From NCBI GenBank assembly GCA_009829735.1, contig CM020618.1:7194627-7258626 (forward strand): a DNA stretch of 64,000 nt, read 5' to 3'. A program made the translations under genes and the position numbers. The notes beneath the pieces are model-generated. The model saw nothing but the letters and a program-made list of their open reading frames with translations. It did no database searches and was not told where the DNA came from. This DNA is from Pyropia yezoensis. Lineage: Eukaryota; Rhodophyta; Bangiophyceae; Bangiales; Bangiaceae. Shown piece after piece: positions 42,078 to 52,972 of this stretch (within the stretch, counting starts at the first letter, position 1; every line of letters starts with the position of its first letter).

Positions 42078-45000
42078 ATGACCGGGGGGCGCTGGGGTTA
42101 CCCAAGCAAGCCACCCCGGAGTACCGCGGGGAAAGCCCCACGGAGAGCGCGGTTGAGCCGACGCCGCATCAACCCCCGGGTACACCTTCCGGCCCCGACG
42201 ACACGGCGTCAGGGGATTGATGACCAACCTCCGAGGTTGGGAGGAGAGGACGGGAAGCCCCTTCACGTTGAACCAGACAAGGGCCCTGTTCAGGATGCCC
42301 GAGCTACACCGGATATCGGTGTAGGACATGTGTTGTTTACCTTGGAGAACTTCAAGGTATCAGCCACCCTGGGGGCTGACCCCCAGTCGACACGATCGTA
42401 CTACCCTGTACTGGACACAGGGGCTGGACCCAACCTTATCCGGAAGGATACCCTCCCGGACAAGTGGCTTCCACGAGTCAGAGTGACTCGGGGACCCACC
42501 ATCAAGGACGCGAATGGTCGACTCATTCGTACGACCGCAGCGATGTCGCTGCAGGTTACCATCGGGGATCTCACCACGGAAGTTGACTTCCTGGTATGTG
42601 AAACGCTATCGGTGCCCTGCATACTGGGGTGCACCTTCATCAACGTTCACGTTGATGCAATCCGGCCAGGCCGGAGGACCGTCGAGCTTCAAGAAGCCGA
42701 CGGGACGAAGCGAGGACACACGGCTATCGTCAGGGACCTGACGCTACAGGGCAGCCACTTTAACGTGGCTGAGGTGTACGCAAGCGTCGAGCCGAAGACA
42801 CTTCGGTTGGCCAAGCGAACTCGCTTTGAGCCGTTGTCAGAGACAGTCCTCCCGGTTAACTGCGACCTCGCAGGCATCTGCAGAGTCCAGTCCAACCTAC
42901 GGACGTACAAGCGCCATGGGTTGACCATGGCCAACGGTCTCATAGACCTCCCAGCAGGAGGGTCGTCCCTCCTAGTGATGGCGAACTACCGCCGTAAGGC
43001 AGTCACCCTCCCGAAGGGAACTATCCTCGGGATTGCCGAACTCTACGAAGGAGATATCCTTACCCCTGATAAGGAAGGTCAAGTGGAACCACTTGAAGTA
43101 CTGGCGGTCGCCGAGACCACCGAGCGACAGCAACCCGATGACGGGAAGCCTAACCCATCGGCGGCTCCGGCGGACCTGCCGCCAAAGGACCAAGAGGCCT
43201 TGAAGGCACTGGCCGAGGCTGACCTCGACCACCTTCCCCCTTCGGTAGCCGAAGGGGTACGACGGATGCTAAGAAAGCATGACGTTATGTGGACAGGCGG
43301 GGCCTTGGGGACCATTGGGGCAACCCAACATCGTATAGACCTGGTACCAGGCGCACGACCCGCCCGCTCACAACCGCACCGAGCGGGACCTATGCAACGA
43401 GAGATCGTTGATGGAGAAGTGAAGAGGATGAGTGAAGCTAAGGTGATCCGACCTTCGATGTCGGAATGGGGTGCCCCAGTCGTTATTGTGCCGAAGAAGG
43501 ATCAAACCCCTCGGTTTTGCATCGATTATCGACGACTCAACTTGGTTACCAAGAAGGACTCATACCCTTTACCAAGGATGGATGAATGCATCGACTCCCT
43601 GGGGGAGGCTATGGTGTTTACCACCATCGACTGCAATGCCGGATACTGGCAGATCCCGGTGGCGGACGAGGATATCCCCAAGACGGCATTCGTCTGTCAC
43701 AGTGGAGTGTACGAGTTCCTAAGGATGCCCTTCGGATTGTCCAACGCCCCCGCTACATTCCAGCGGGCTATCGACATCATACTGTCTGGGGTGAAGTGGC
43801 GTAACTGCCTAGTGTACCTCGATGACGTCATCGTCTTCTCGCGTAACATGGATGACCATGTACAACATGTTGACGAGGTACTCACCCTCTTGAGGAACGC
43901 CGGGGTAACCCTGCGTCTGAAGAAGTGCGCCTTCTTCCAACAGACGGTCGAATATCTGGGCCACCAGATAACCCCTGGTAAACTAGGGGTACTCGAAGCC
44001 AATACCCGGGCACTCCGGGATGCCCGGTTCCCTAACACCCAGACGCAGCTCAAGAGCTTCCTGGGAATGTGCAATGTATACCGACGGTTCGTCAAGGACT
44101 TCGCTCGGATAGCTAAACCGTTAACGGTTCTTACGAGCAGTACCTTACCCAAGGTACTCCAACCCCCTTCGCCTAGCGAAGAGGAGGCATTCGAGTCGCT
44201 GAAGCGAGCCCTACTAGCCCCACCCGTCCTTGCGTTACCGCATAGACGGGGTACCTTCGTCATCGATGTCGATGCGTGTGATACACAAGTGGGATGCACC
44301 CTGTTACAGGGAGAGACGTTGATCGGTACCGATAACGTTATCCCGGACCTACGTCCGGTAGGGTACTTCAGCCGGACACTCAACCCGGCTGAGCGGAACT
44401 ATAGTGCCACCGAGCGTGAATGCCTCGGAGTTATATGGGCAGTGCAACTGCTCCGTCCATACCTGGAGGGCTCCAGGTTCATCGTGAGGTCCGACCACGA
44501 ACCCCTACGATGGCTCCTCAACCTTGGTGACAAGGATTCCGATAGCCATGGGAGGCTAGCCCGATGGAGGCGGAAGATGGCCGAGCACGACTACCGCACG
44601 GTGTATAAGGCTGGGTCAACCCACCACCTCGGAGACGCGTTGTCTCGACTCGACACCCCGAGCGGGGATACCCGCCCGGTGGACGAGGACATCCCGGTAG
44701 TACCGGTGTGCATGGTGGGTAATGCTACCCAGGGTATGGCTGACCATACCATGGCACACCTTGCGTGCCCATTGACCCTCGCGGACTTCCGCGAGGCACA
44801 GGCCAACGACGATGACTGTAGACGTCATCGTGCTAACCTCCTGGCCGGTACGGCCGGCATCTTCTCCGAGAACGAAGACGGACTCATATTCCGGCGGGCA
44901 CCCGCCGATGGACGACATCAAGTCGTGGTTCCCGTGTCCTTACGGCAAGCCGTCATGAAACGAGAACATGAGAACCCTACAGCCGGACACCCGGGGGGTT

Positions 45001-46244
45001 CACGTATGTTCGCAGCAATGCGAAGGTTCTTCTACTGGCCAGCAATGGCCGTCGACGTGGTCGACCACGTAAGGGGATGCCACCCCTGTGCGCGTAACCG
45101 CATGAGTCTACATAGGCAGGCGTCTGCCATGAAGCTATTCCCACCCGATGGGCCCAACGAGCAAGTCGCTATCGACATACTCGGGCCACTTCCGGTAACG
45201 GAAGAAGGGAACAGGTACATCCTGGTCATGTCTGACCGATTCACCAAGCTGTCACGAGCGGCAGCCATCCCGAATGATACGGCATACACGATTATGAACG
45301 CAGTGGTTGACCACTGGATCAGTGCATACGGAGTCATGAAGCAACTCCTCTCCGATAACGGAGCAAACCTTACGTCGGCATTCTGCACTAAGGTCCTGGG
45401 CATCTTCGGTATCGAACCACGTCGGGCATCCGACTACCACCCGCAGTCCAACGGGCAGGTGGAGCGGTTCAACCGCACCATCGTCAAGATGCTACAGTGC
45501 TACGTGGCAGAGCACACGAACACTTGGGACAGGCTTCTGTCCGTACTCACCCTGGCATACAATGCCAGGCCACATCGGAGTACCAACATCGCCCCACTGG
45601 AATGGGTCATGCCACTAGGCGTCGGTAACCTGACGCTGCCGCCAGGCAGGTGCACTCGGTATGATACACCGAAGGGCCGACCCGCCGAACGCATCCACCT
45701 AGCTTGGCTGGCCAAGCTATCGTGGATGATTCCTAAGCTCAAGGGTGCCCTTGACAGAACACAACTTCGATACAAGAAGAACTTCGACGCCCGACTACGG
45801 GTGCGCAACGCAACCCTGGTAACAGGTGACTGGGTCTATATCAGACACCAGAAGTTCCGAGGGAACAAGCTTATGCAACCGGTCAAGGGACCGTACCAGA
45901 TCCTCCACAGAGATGACCACTCTGTTATCTTACACTCCGATACGGAGATCCAACGCATCAGTATGAATGATGTCACACCTGCTCCGAAGCCGGAACAGCC
46001 TCAGCCGGTACCGGCTGGGTTGCTACATGAAGCTCTTACAACCCACCGGTCAGATGACCCGGTGGGACCGGATGGGATTCCATACCAAGTAGAGAGCGTG
46101 GTCGGACACACCGACCCGGACCTACCAGGACCCTGGTACGTCAAGGTTATGTGGGTCGGATACGACTCACCCACCTGGGAACAGGCGGCAAATATACCCC
46201 GCCAACTACTCATGCCTTACATGAGGCGACGACGCCTACTGTAA
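42078..46244 (+). CDS. pol: Pol polyprotein, element B, intact (1388 aa)
   Basis: Protease active site DTGAG lies at ~113. Reverse transcriptase spans ~430-610, with FCIDYRRLN and YLDD at 580-583. RNase H spans ~725-840 (IDVDACD, TERECLG, RSDHEPL). The integrase zinc finger H-x-H...C-x2-C is at ~960-1005, and the DDE core has D in AIDILGPL (~1031), SDNG (~1091) and GQVERFN (~1126). The chromodomain is at ~1335-1380 (YQVESVV, WYVKVMWVGYDSPTWEQ), which in chromoviruses directs integration to marked chromatin. All catalytic residues are present, so this copy could supply pol for the family. The ATG lies eight bases after gag, but translation by -1 frameshift would join it to gag. The length fits Ty3/Gypsy pol. 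Confidence 0.96.
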   Translation: MTGGRWGYPSKPPRSTAGKAPRRARLSRRRINPRVHLPAPTTRRQGIDDQPPRLGGEDGKPLHVEPDKGPVQDARATPDIGVGHVLFTLENFKVSATLGADPQSTRSYYPVLDTGAGPNLIRKDTLPDKWLPRVRVTRGPTIKDANGRLIRTTAAMSLQVTIGDLTTEVDFLVCETLSVPCILGCTFINVHVDAIRPGRRTVELQEADGTKRGHTAIVRDLTLQGSHFNVAEVYASVEPKTLRLAKRTRFEPLSETVLPVNCDLAGICRVQSNLRTYKRHGLTMANGLIDLPAGGSSLLVMANYRRKAVTLPKGTILGIAELYEGDILTPDKEGQVEPLEVLAVAETTERQQPDDGKPNPSAAPADLPPKDQEALKALAEADLDHLPPSVAEGVRRMLRKHDVMWTGGALGTIGATQHRIDLVPGARPARSQPHRAGPMQREIVDGEVKRMSEAKVIRPSMSEWGAPVVIVPKKDQTPRFCIDYRRLNLVTKKDSYPLPRMDECIDSLGEAMVFTTIDCNAGYWQIPVADEDIPKTAFVCHSGVYEFLRMPFGLSNAPATFQRAIDIILSGVKWRNCLVYLDDVIVFSRNMDDHVQHVDEVLTLLRNAGVTLRLKKCAFFQQTVEYLGHQITPGKLGVLEANTRALRDARFPNTQTQLKSFLGMCNVYRRFVKDFARIAKPLTVLTSSTLPKVLQPPSPSEEEAFESLKRALLAPPVLALPHRRGTFVIDVDACDTQVGCTLLQGETLIGTDNVIPDLRPVGYFSRTLNPAERNYSATERECLGVIWAVQLLRPYLEGSRFIVRSDHEPLRWLLNLGDKDSDSHGRLARWRRKMAEHDYRTVYKAGSTHHLGDALSRLDTPSGDTRPVDEDIPVVPVCMVGNATQGMADHTMAHLACPLTLADFREAQANDDDCRRHRANLLAGTAGIFSENEDGLIFRRAPADGRHQVVVPVSLRQAVMKREHENPTAGHPGGSRMFAAMRRFFYWPAMAVDVVDHVRGCHPCARNRMSLHRQASAMKLFPPDGPNEQVAIDILGPLPVTEEGNRYILVMSDRFTKLSRAAAIPNDTAYTIMNAVVDHWISAYGVMKQLLSDNGANLTSAFCTKVLGIFGIEPRRASDYHPQSNGQVERFNRTIVKMLQCYVAEHTNTWDRLLSVLTLAYNARPHRSTNIAPLEWVMPLGVGNLTLPPGRCTRYDTPKGRPAERIHLAWLAKLSWMIPKLKGALDRTQLRYKKNFDARLRVRNATLVTGDWVYIRHQKFRGNKLMQPVKGPYQILHRDDHSVILHSDTEIQRISMNDVTPAPKPEQPQPVPAGLLHEALTTHRSDDPVGPDGIPYQVESVVGHTDPDLPGPWYVKVMWVGYDSPTWEQAANIPRQLLMPYMRRRRLL

Positions 46245-46700
46245 CAACCCAACCGACACCGACTTCGGCTGTTGGGGGGTGAGGCTTATACCTACTAAGT
46301 AGGGTGTGACATGGTTAAAGCAGACTTAGGTTTCTAAGTCAAATCAGACTTAGGTTTCTAAGTCGAACCAAGCTTAGGTAACTAAGTAAAAACCTGAACC
46401 TTAATAAGGTAACTTAAAGGTAAAGGCTAACTCCGATAATATCGAAGTAACTAGGAGGCTTACACGGGAGGATGACCTCCCAAAGCCAAGACACAAAGTG
46501 AGGGAGGATAACCTCCCCAAGCATGAACCAACCGGAAGAAGTTGGACGGGAGGCAAGGCACCACTGAGCCAGAAGGGGTACTCCCCAGGGCAGCAAACAG
46601 AGGCAAGCAATGCCCCCAGCGGGGGATGAGTTTATACTCACTACTACCCGGATACCATAAGGGTTGCCGGGGCCCCCTCCCGCACAAACAATAGCACTCC
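46245..46700. other. Convergent region between pol and antisense ORF, element B
   Basis: This is the counterpart of 7731-7968 in A, with the same CTTAGG/CTAAGT repeats (46320-46390). It retains the segment deleted in A. Short minus-strand frames here are not conserved as proteins. Confidence 0.5.
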
Positions 46701-48224
46701 TCAGTGGGTAGACCCACTGCCCGAGGGAGGCCACTCACGCGTAAGCGCGTAGACCTCCGTGCTCCACCGGTCGGCAACGTCACGACGGTCGACCACCCGA
46801 GTTACCTCGGTGCATAGCTGGACGAGGGTGCTGCGGCCAGCCTCCACGTCCTCCAGAGCTTTCTGGAGGCGGTCCAGCACGCCACCGAAGCAACGCGCTG
46901 ACCCAACCAGCGCAGCACCTGGGGGGATATCCCCCCAGCTAACAGAGAGACCCCCACGCATGGCGCGGGTAACAAGGGCGTCAACGCCCTCATACCAGAG
47001 ACGGGGACCCCCGTCATGTAGGACAGGGGCGGGAGGTGACACTGGCGCAGCCAGAGGAGCCATAGGAGCCGACACGGCTACCACCGGAGCCGGTGGCACC
47101 TGATACGAGGCCCGGTAGGACCCTACCGAAGGGGCTCCACCGTAACCACGGCGGTACTCCGCCCGACGACGGGACACCTCACGCTCCTTACCCACAGAGC
47201 CCCACTCTCGGGGACGACGGCCAACCGCCGCCGGCATCGGGTTACCGAACCACGGAGCAAGGACCTGAAGAGGGTCATGGATAACCATGGGAATACCCAG
47301 GTCAGGAACGGCCTCGGTGGACGCCCACCCATGGCAACTAGGCTCACCCGGCTGAGTACGCCGGACACGCAACGAGTGACGAGGCAAGGGGGAAGCCCCA
47401 GCCTGCGGGTCCCGGTACGGGGGAAGGGCCAACACCCCAGCCCAGTTCACGGCATCGTGAACAGCCAGCAGGGCTTCGAACTCCCGGGCCAACCCGGTCT
47501 TGGCAGCTATCAGATCCACGCCCAACTGCGCGATGTGCCGACGGACACCCGTCGGAAGATGAAGCAGACGACCCTGCCGGCGGACGGACAGCAAGAAGGA
47601 TGAAGCCTGCCCGAGGGTAACCTCAAGGGTGAAGGTACCCTGCAACGGGTGGACCGGTCGCGAGGCCAACACACTCCCGAAGTAGCGAAGGCAGGAGCCG
47701 GTGTCAAACCGGAACGCAGGGGCGGGTTCCCACCCCTCCTGCCACAGAGGCGGGCGCACGGCAGTGTATACCGGAGCACGACCGTTGCCGGTCTGCAACG
47801 CACACGTTATATCCGTGCGGAAAGCATCGGCCCATGACACCATGGTTACGTCGCCAACTCGACGCCGACTTCAACCCCGCCATGGGCGGGTAGGGAGCCG
47901 TCAACGACAGATACGGGGGTTCCCCCGGGTAGTAGTCAAAGTCGGGATACCGACCGGTACGGCTCACCGTCTCCCCAAACGCAACCGGCTCCGCCGCCGC
48001 CGCAATCCCCCGAGCACTAGCCGGTAGTCAATCTCCCGCGGCAACGCGGGGGCAATCAAGTCGCAGACCCCGAAGTTGGGGTCGAGGTAGACCTCACCCC
48101 GTCCCACCCGGTGCGCCAGAGCTGCGCATGCCGGTCGTCCGGCTGACTCAGGATCCAATGGTGTTCCACCCGGACCGCGTTCGGCTGGTTGACCAGCCGC
48201 ACCAACTCCCGCTCCCCAGCACGG
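46701..48224 (-). pseudogene. Antisense ORF of element B, 3' part, cut by gap and indels
   Basis: The frame is intact from its stop at 46701 up to about 47830 and matches C closely. Beyond that, single-base differences from C (extra C near 47832, missing G near 48022 and 48110, changed run near 48213) shift the frame. They are all in short homopolymers and close to the N gap, so they may be sequencing errors rather than decay. Confidence 0.75.
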
Positions 48225-48724
48225 NNNNNNNNNNNNNNNNNNNNNNNNNNNNNNNNNNNNNNNNNNNNNNNNNNNNNNNNNNNNNNNNNNNNNNNNNNNN
48301 NNNNNNNNNNNNNNNNNNNNNNNNNNNNNNNNNNNNNNNNNNNNNNNNNNNNNNNNNNNNNNNNNNNNNNNNNNNNNNNNNNNNNNNNNNNNNNNNNNNN
48401 NNNNNNNNNNNNNNNNNNNNNNNNNNNNNNNNNNNNNNNNNNNNNNNNNNNNNNNNNNNNNNNNNNNNNNNNNNNNNNNNNNNNNNNNNNNNNNNNNNNN
48501 NNNNNNNNNNNNNNNNNNNNNNNNNNNNNNNNNNNNNNNNNNNNNNNNNNNNNNNNNNNNNNNNNNNNNNNNNNNNNNNNNNNNNNNNNNNNNNNNNNNN
48601 NNNNNNNNNNNNNNNNNNNNNNNNNNNNNNNNNNNNNNNNNNNNNNNNNNNNNNNNNNNNNNNNNNNNNNNNNNNNNNNNNNNNNNNNNNNNNNNNNNNN
48701 NNNNNNNNNNNNNNNNNNNNNNNN
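48225..48724. other. Assembly gap of 500 N
   Basis: The run is exactly 500 N, a typical placeholder. The left side ends within the antisense ORF and the right side starts within pol, so the order of element parts is reversed across the gap. Either two elements abut here with about 5 kb or more missing, or one element was assembled twice. Confidence 0.97.
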
Positions 48725-51700
48725 ACCCTCCCGGACAAGTGGCTTCCACGAGTCAGAGTGACTCGGGGACCCACCATCAAGGACGCGAATGGTCGACTCA
48801 TTCGTACGACCGCAGCGATGTCGCTGCAGGTTACCATCGGGGATCTCACCACGGAAGTTGACTTCCTGGTATGTGAAACGCTATCGGTGCCCTGCATACT
48901 GGGGTGCACCTTCATCAACGTTCACGTTGATGCAATCCGGCCAGGCCGGAGGACCGTCGAGCTTCAAGAAGCCGACGGGACGAAGCGAGGACACACGGCT
49001 ATCGTCAGGGACCTGACGCTACAAGGAAGCCACGTTAACGTGGCTGAGGTGTACGCAAGCGTCGAGCCGAAGACACTTCGGTTGGCCAAGCGAACTCGCT
49101 TTGAGCCGTTGTCAGAGACAGTCCTCCCGGTTAACTGCGACCTCGCAGGCATCTGCAGAGTCCAGTCCAACCTACGGACGTACAAGCGCCATGGGTTGAC
49201 CATGGCCAACGGTCTCATAGACCTCCCAGCAGGAGGGTCGTCCCTCCTAGTGATGGCGAACTACCGCCGTAAGGCAGTCACCCTCCCGAAGGGAACTATC
49301 CTCGGATTGCCGAACTCTACGAAGGAGATATCCTTACCCCTGATAAGGAAGGTCAAGTGGAACCACTTGAAGTACTGGCGGTCGCCGAGACCACCGAGCG
49401 ACAGCAACCCGATGACGGGAAGCCTAACCCATCGGCGGCTCCGGCGGACCTGCCGCCAAAGGACCAAGAGGCCTTGAAGGCACTGGCCGAGGCTGACCTC
49501 GACCACCTTCCCCCTTCGGTAGCCGAAGGGGTACGACGGATGCTAAGAAAGCATGACGTTATGTGGACAGGCGGGGCCTTGGGGACCATTGGGGCAACCC
49601 AACATCGTATAGACCTGGTACCAGGCGCACGACCCGCCCGCTCACAACCGCACCGAGCGGGACCTATGCAACGAGAGATCGTTGATGGAGAAGTGAAGAG
49701 GATGAGTGAAGCTAAGGTGATCCGACCTTCGATGTCGGAATGGGGTGCCCCAGTCGTTATTGTGCCGAAGAAGGATTCAAACCCCTCGGTTTTGCATCGA
49801 TTATCGACGCCTCAACTTGGTTACCAAGAAGGACTCATACCCTTACCAAGGATGGATGAATGCATCGACTCCCTGGGGAGGCTACGGTGTTTACCACCAT
49901 CGACTGCAACGCCGGATACTGGCAGATCCCGGTGGCGGACGAGGATATCCCCAAGACGGCATTCGTCTGTCACAGTGGAGTGTACGAGTTCCTAAGGATG
50001 CCCTTCGGATTGTCCAACGCCCCCGCTACATTCCAGCGGGCTATCGACATCATACTGTCGGGGCTGAAGTGGCGTAACTGCCTAGTGTACCTCGATGACG
50101 TCATCGTCTTCTCGCGTAACATGGATGACCATGTACAACATGTTGACGAGGTACCACCCTCTTGAGGAACGCCCGGGGTAACCCTGCGTCTGAAGAAGTG
50201 CGCCTTCTTCCAACAGACGGTCGAATATCTGGGCCACCAGATAACCCCTGGTAAACTAGGGGTACTCGAAGCCAATACCCGGGCACTCCGGGATGCCCGG
50301 TTACCTAACACCCAGACGCAGCTCAAGAGCTTCCTGGAATGTGCAATGTATACCGACGGTTCGTCAAGGACTTCGCTCGGATAGCTAAACCGTTAACGGT
50401 TCTTACGAGCAGTACCTTACCCAAGGTACTCCAACCCCCTTCGCCTAGCGAAGAGGAGGCATTCGAGTCGCTGAAGCGAGCCCTACTAGCCCCACCCGTC
50501 CTTGCGTTACCGCATAGACGGGGTACCTTCGTCATCGATGTCGATGCGTGTGATACACAAGTGGGATGCACCCTGTTACAGGGAGAGACGTTGATCGGTA
50601 CCGATAACGTTATCCCGGACCTACGTCCGGTAGGGTACTTCAGCCGGACACTCAACCCGGCTGAGCGGAACTATAGTGCCACCGAGCGTGAATGCCTCGG
50701 AGTTATATGGGCAGTGCAACTGCTCCGTCCATACCTGGAGGGCTCCAGGTTCATCGTGAGGTCCGACCACGAACCCCTACGATGGCTCCTCAACCTTGGT
50801 GACAAGGATTCCGATAGCCATGGGAGGCTAGCCCGATGGAGGCTGAAGATGGCCGAGCACGACTACCGCACGGTGTATAAGGCTGGGTCAACCCACCACC
50901 TCGGAGACGCGTTGTCTCGACTCGACACCCCGAGCGGGGATACCCGCCCGGTGGACGAGGACATCCCGGTAGTACCGGTGTGCATGGTGGGTAATGCTAC
51001 CCAGGGTATGGCTGACCATACCATGGCACACCTTGCGTGCCCATTGACCCTCGCGGACTTCCGCGAGGCACAGGCCAACGACGATGACTGTAGACGTCAT
51101 CGTGCTAACCTCCTGGCCGGTACGGCCGGCATCTTCTCCGAGAACGAAGACGGACTCATATTCCTGCGGGCACCCGCCGATGGACGACATCAAGTCGTGG
51201 TTCCCGTGTCCTTACGGCAAGCCGTCATGAAACGAGAACATGAGAACCCTACAGCCGGACACCCGGGGGGTTCACGTATGTTCGCAGCAATGCGAAGGTT
51301 CTTCTACTGGCCAGCAATGGCCGTCGACGTGGTCGACCACGTAAGGGGATGCCACCCCTGTGCGCGTAACCGCATGAGTCTACATAGGCAGGCGTCTGCC
51401 ATGAAGCTATTCCCACCCGATGGGCCCAACGAGCAAGTCGCTATCGACATACTCGGGCCACTTCCGGTAACGGAAGAAGGGAACAGGTACATCCTGGTCA
51501 TGTCTGACCGATTCACCAAGCTGTCACGAGCGGCAGCCATCCCGAATGATACGGCATACACGATTATGAACGCAGTGGTTGACCACTGGATCAGTGCATA
51601 CGGAGTCATGAAGCAACTCCTCTCCGATAACGGAGCAAACCTTACGTCGGCATTCTGCACTCAGGTCCTGGGCATGTTCGGTATCGAACCACGTCGGGCA

Positions 51701-52516
51701 TCCGACTACCACCCGCAGTCCAACGGGCAGGTGGAGCGGTTCAACCGCACCATCGTCAAGATGCTACAGTGCCACGTGGCAGAGCACACGAACACTTGGG
51801 ACAGGCTTCTGTCCGTACTCACCCTGGCATACAATGCCAGGCCACATCGGAGTACCAACATCGCCCCACTGGAATGGGTCATGCCACTAGGCGTCGGTAA
51901 CCTGACGCTGCCGCCAGGCAGGTGCACTCGGTATGATACACCGAAGGGCCGACCCGCCGAACGCATCCACCTAGCTTGGCTGGCCAAGCTATCGTGGATG
52001 ATTCCTAAGCTCAAGGGTGCCCTTGACAGAACACAACTTCGATACAAGAAGAACTTCGACGCCCGACTACGGGTGCGCAACGCAACCCTGGTAACAGGTG
52101 ACTGGGTCTATATCAGACACCAGAAGTTCCGAGGGAACAAGCTTATGCAACCGGTCAAGGGACCGTACCAGATCCTCCACAGAGATGACCACTCTGTTAT
52201 CTTACACTCCGATACGGAGATCCAACGCATCAGTATGAATGATGTCACACCTGCTCCGAAGCCGGAACAGCCTCAGCCGGTACCGGCTGGGTTGCTACAT
52301 GAAGCTCTTACAACCCACCGGTCAGATGACCCGGTGGGACCGGATGGGATTCCATACCAAGTAGAGAGCGTGGTCGGACACACCGACCCGGACCTACCAG
52401 GACCCTGGTACGTCAAGGTTATGTGGGTCGGATACGACTCACCCACCTGGGAACAGGCGGCAAATATACCCCGCCAACTACTCATGCCTTACATGAGGCG
52501 ACGACGCCTACTGTAA
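48725..52516 (+). pseudogene. pol: Pol of element C, 5' truncated by the gap, frame disturbed near it
   Basis: It begins just after the protease active site. Relative to B, indels near 49304, 49776, 49843, 49877, 50155, 50173 and 50335 break the protease-RT part, all in short runs and within 1.6 kb of the gap. From 50339 to TAA 52514-52516 the frame is clean and carries RNase H, integrase with the HHCC and DDE motifs, and the chromodomain. The breaks may be assembly errors. Confidence 0.88.
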
Positions 52517-52972
52517 CAACCCAACCGACACCGACTTCGGCTGTTGGGGGGTGAGGCTTATACCTACTAAGTAGGGTGTGACATGGTTAAAGCAGACTTA
52601 GGTTTCTAAGTCAAATCAGACTTAGGTTTCTAAGTCGAACCAAGCTTAGGTAACTAAGTAAAAACCTGAACCTTAATAAGGTAACTTAAAGGTAAAGGCT
52701 AACTCCGATAATATCGAAGTAACTAGGAGGCTTACACGGGAGGATGACCTCCCAAAGCCAAGACACAAAGTGAGGGAGGATAACCTCCCCAAGCATGAAC
52801 CAACCGGAAGAAGTTGGACGGGAGGCAAGGCACCACTGAGCCAGAAGGGGTACTCCCCAGGGCAGCAAACAGAGGCAAGCAATGCCCCCAGCGGGGGATG
52901 AGTTTATACTCACTACTACCCGGATACCATAAGGGCTGCCGGGGCCCCCTCCCGCACAAACAATAGCACTCC
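52517..52972. other. Convergent region between pol and antisense ORF, element C
   Basis: It is nearly identical to 46245-46700 of B, including the CTTAGG/CTAAGT repeats. Confidence 0.5.

Larger units (their letters stand above)
39299..48224 (+). mobile_element. Element B: A-family copy with intact gag and pol, cut by the assembly gap
   Basis: The 5' LTR, primer-binding site, gag, pol and convergent region are complete, and the antisense ORF is read until the N run at 48225. It is very close to A throughout. From about 47830 to the gap, one-base indels appear that are absent upstream. The 3' LTR is not in the assembly. Aligned to C, the right end of B (48224) corresponds to about 54499. Confidence 0.93.
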
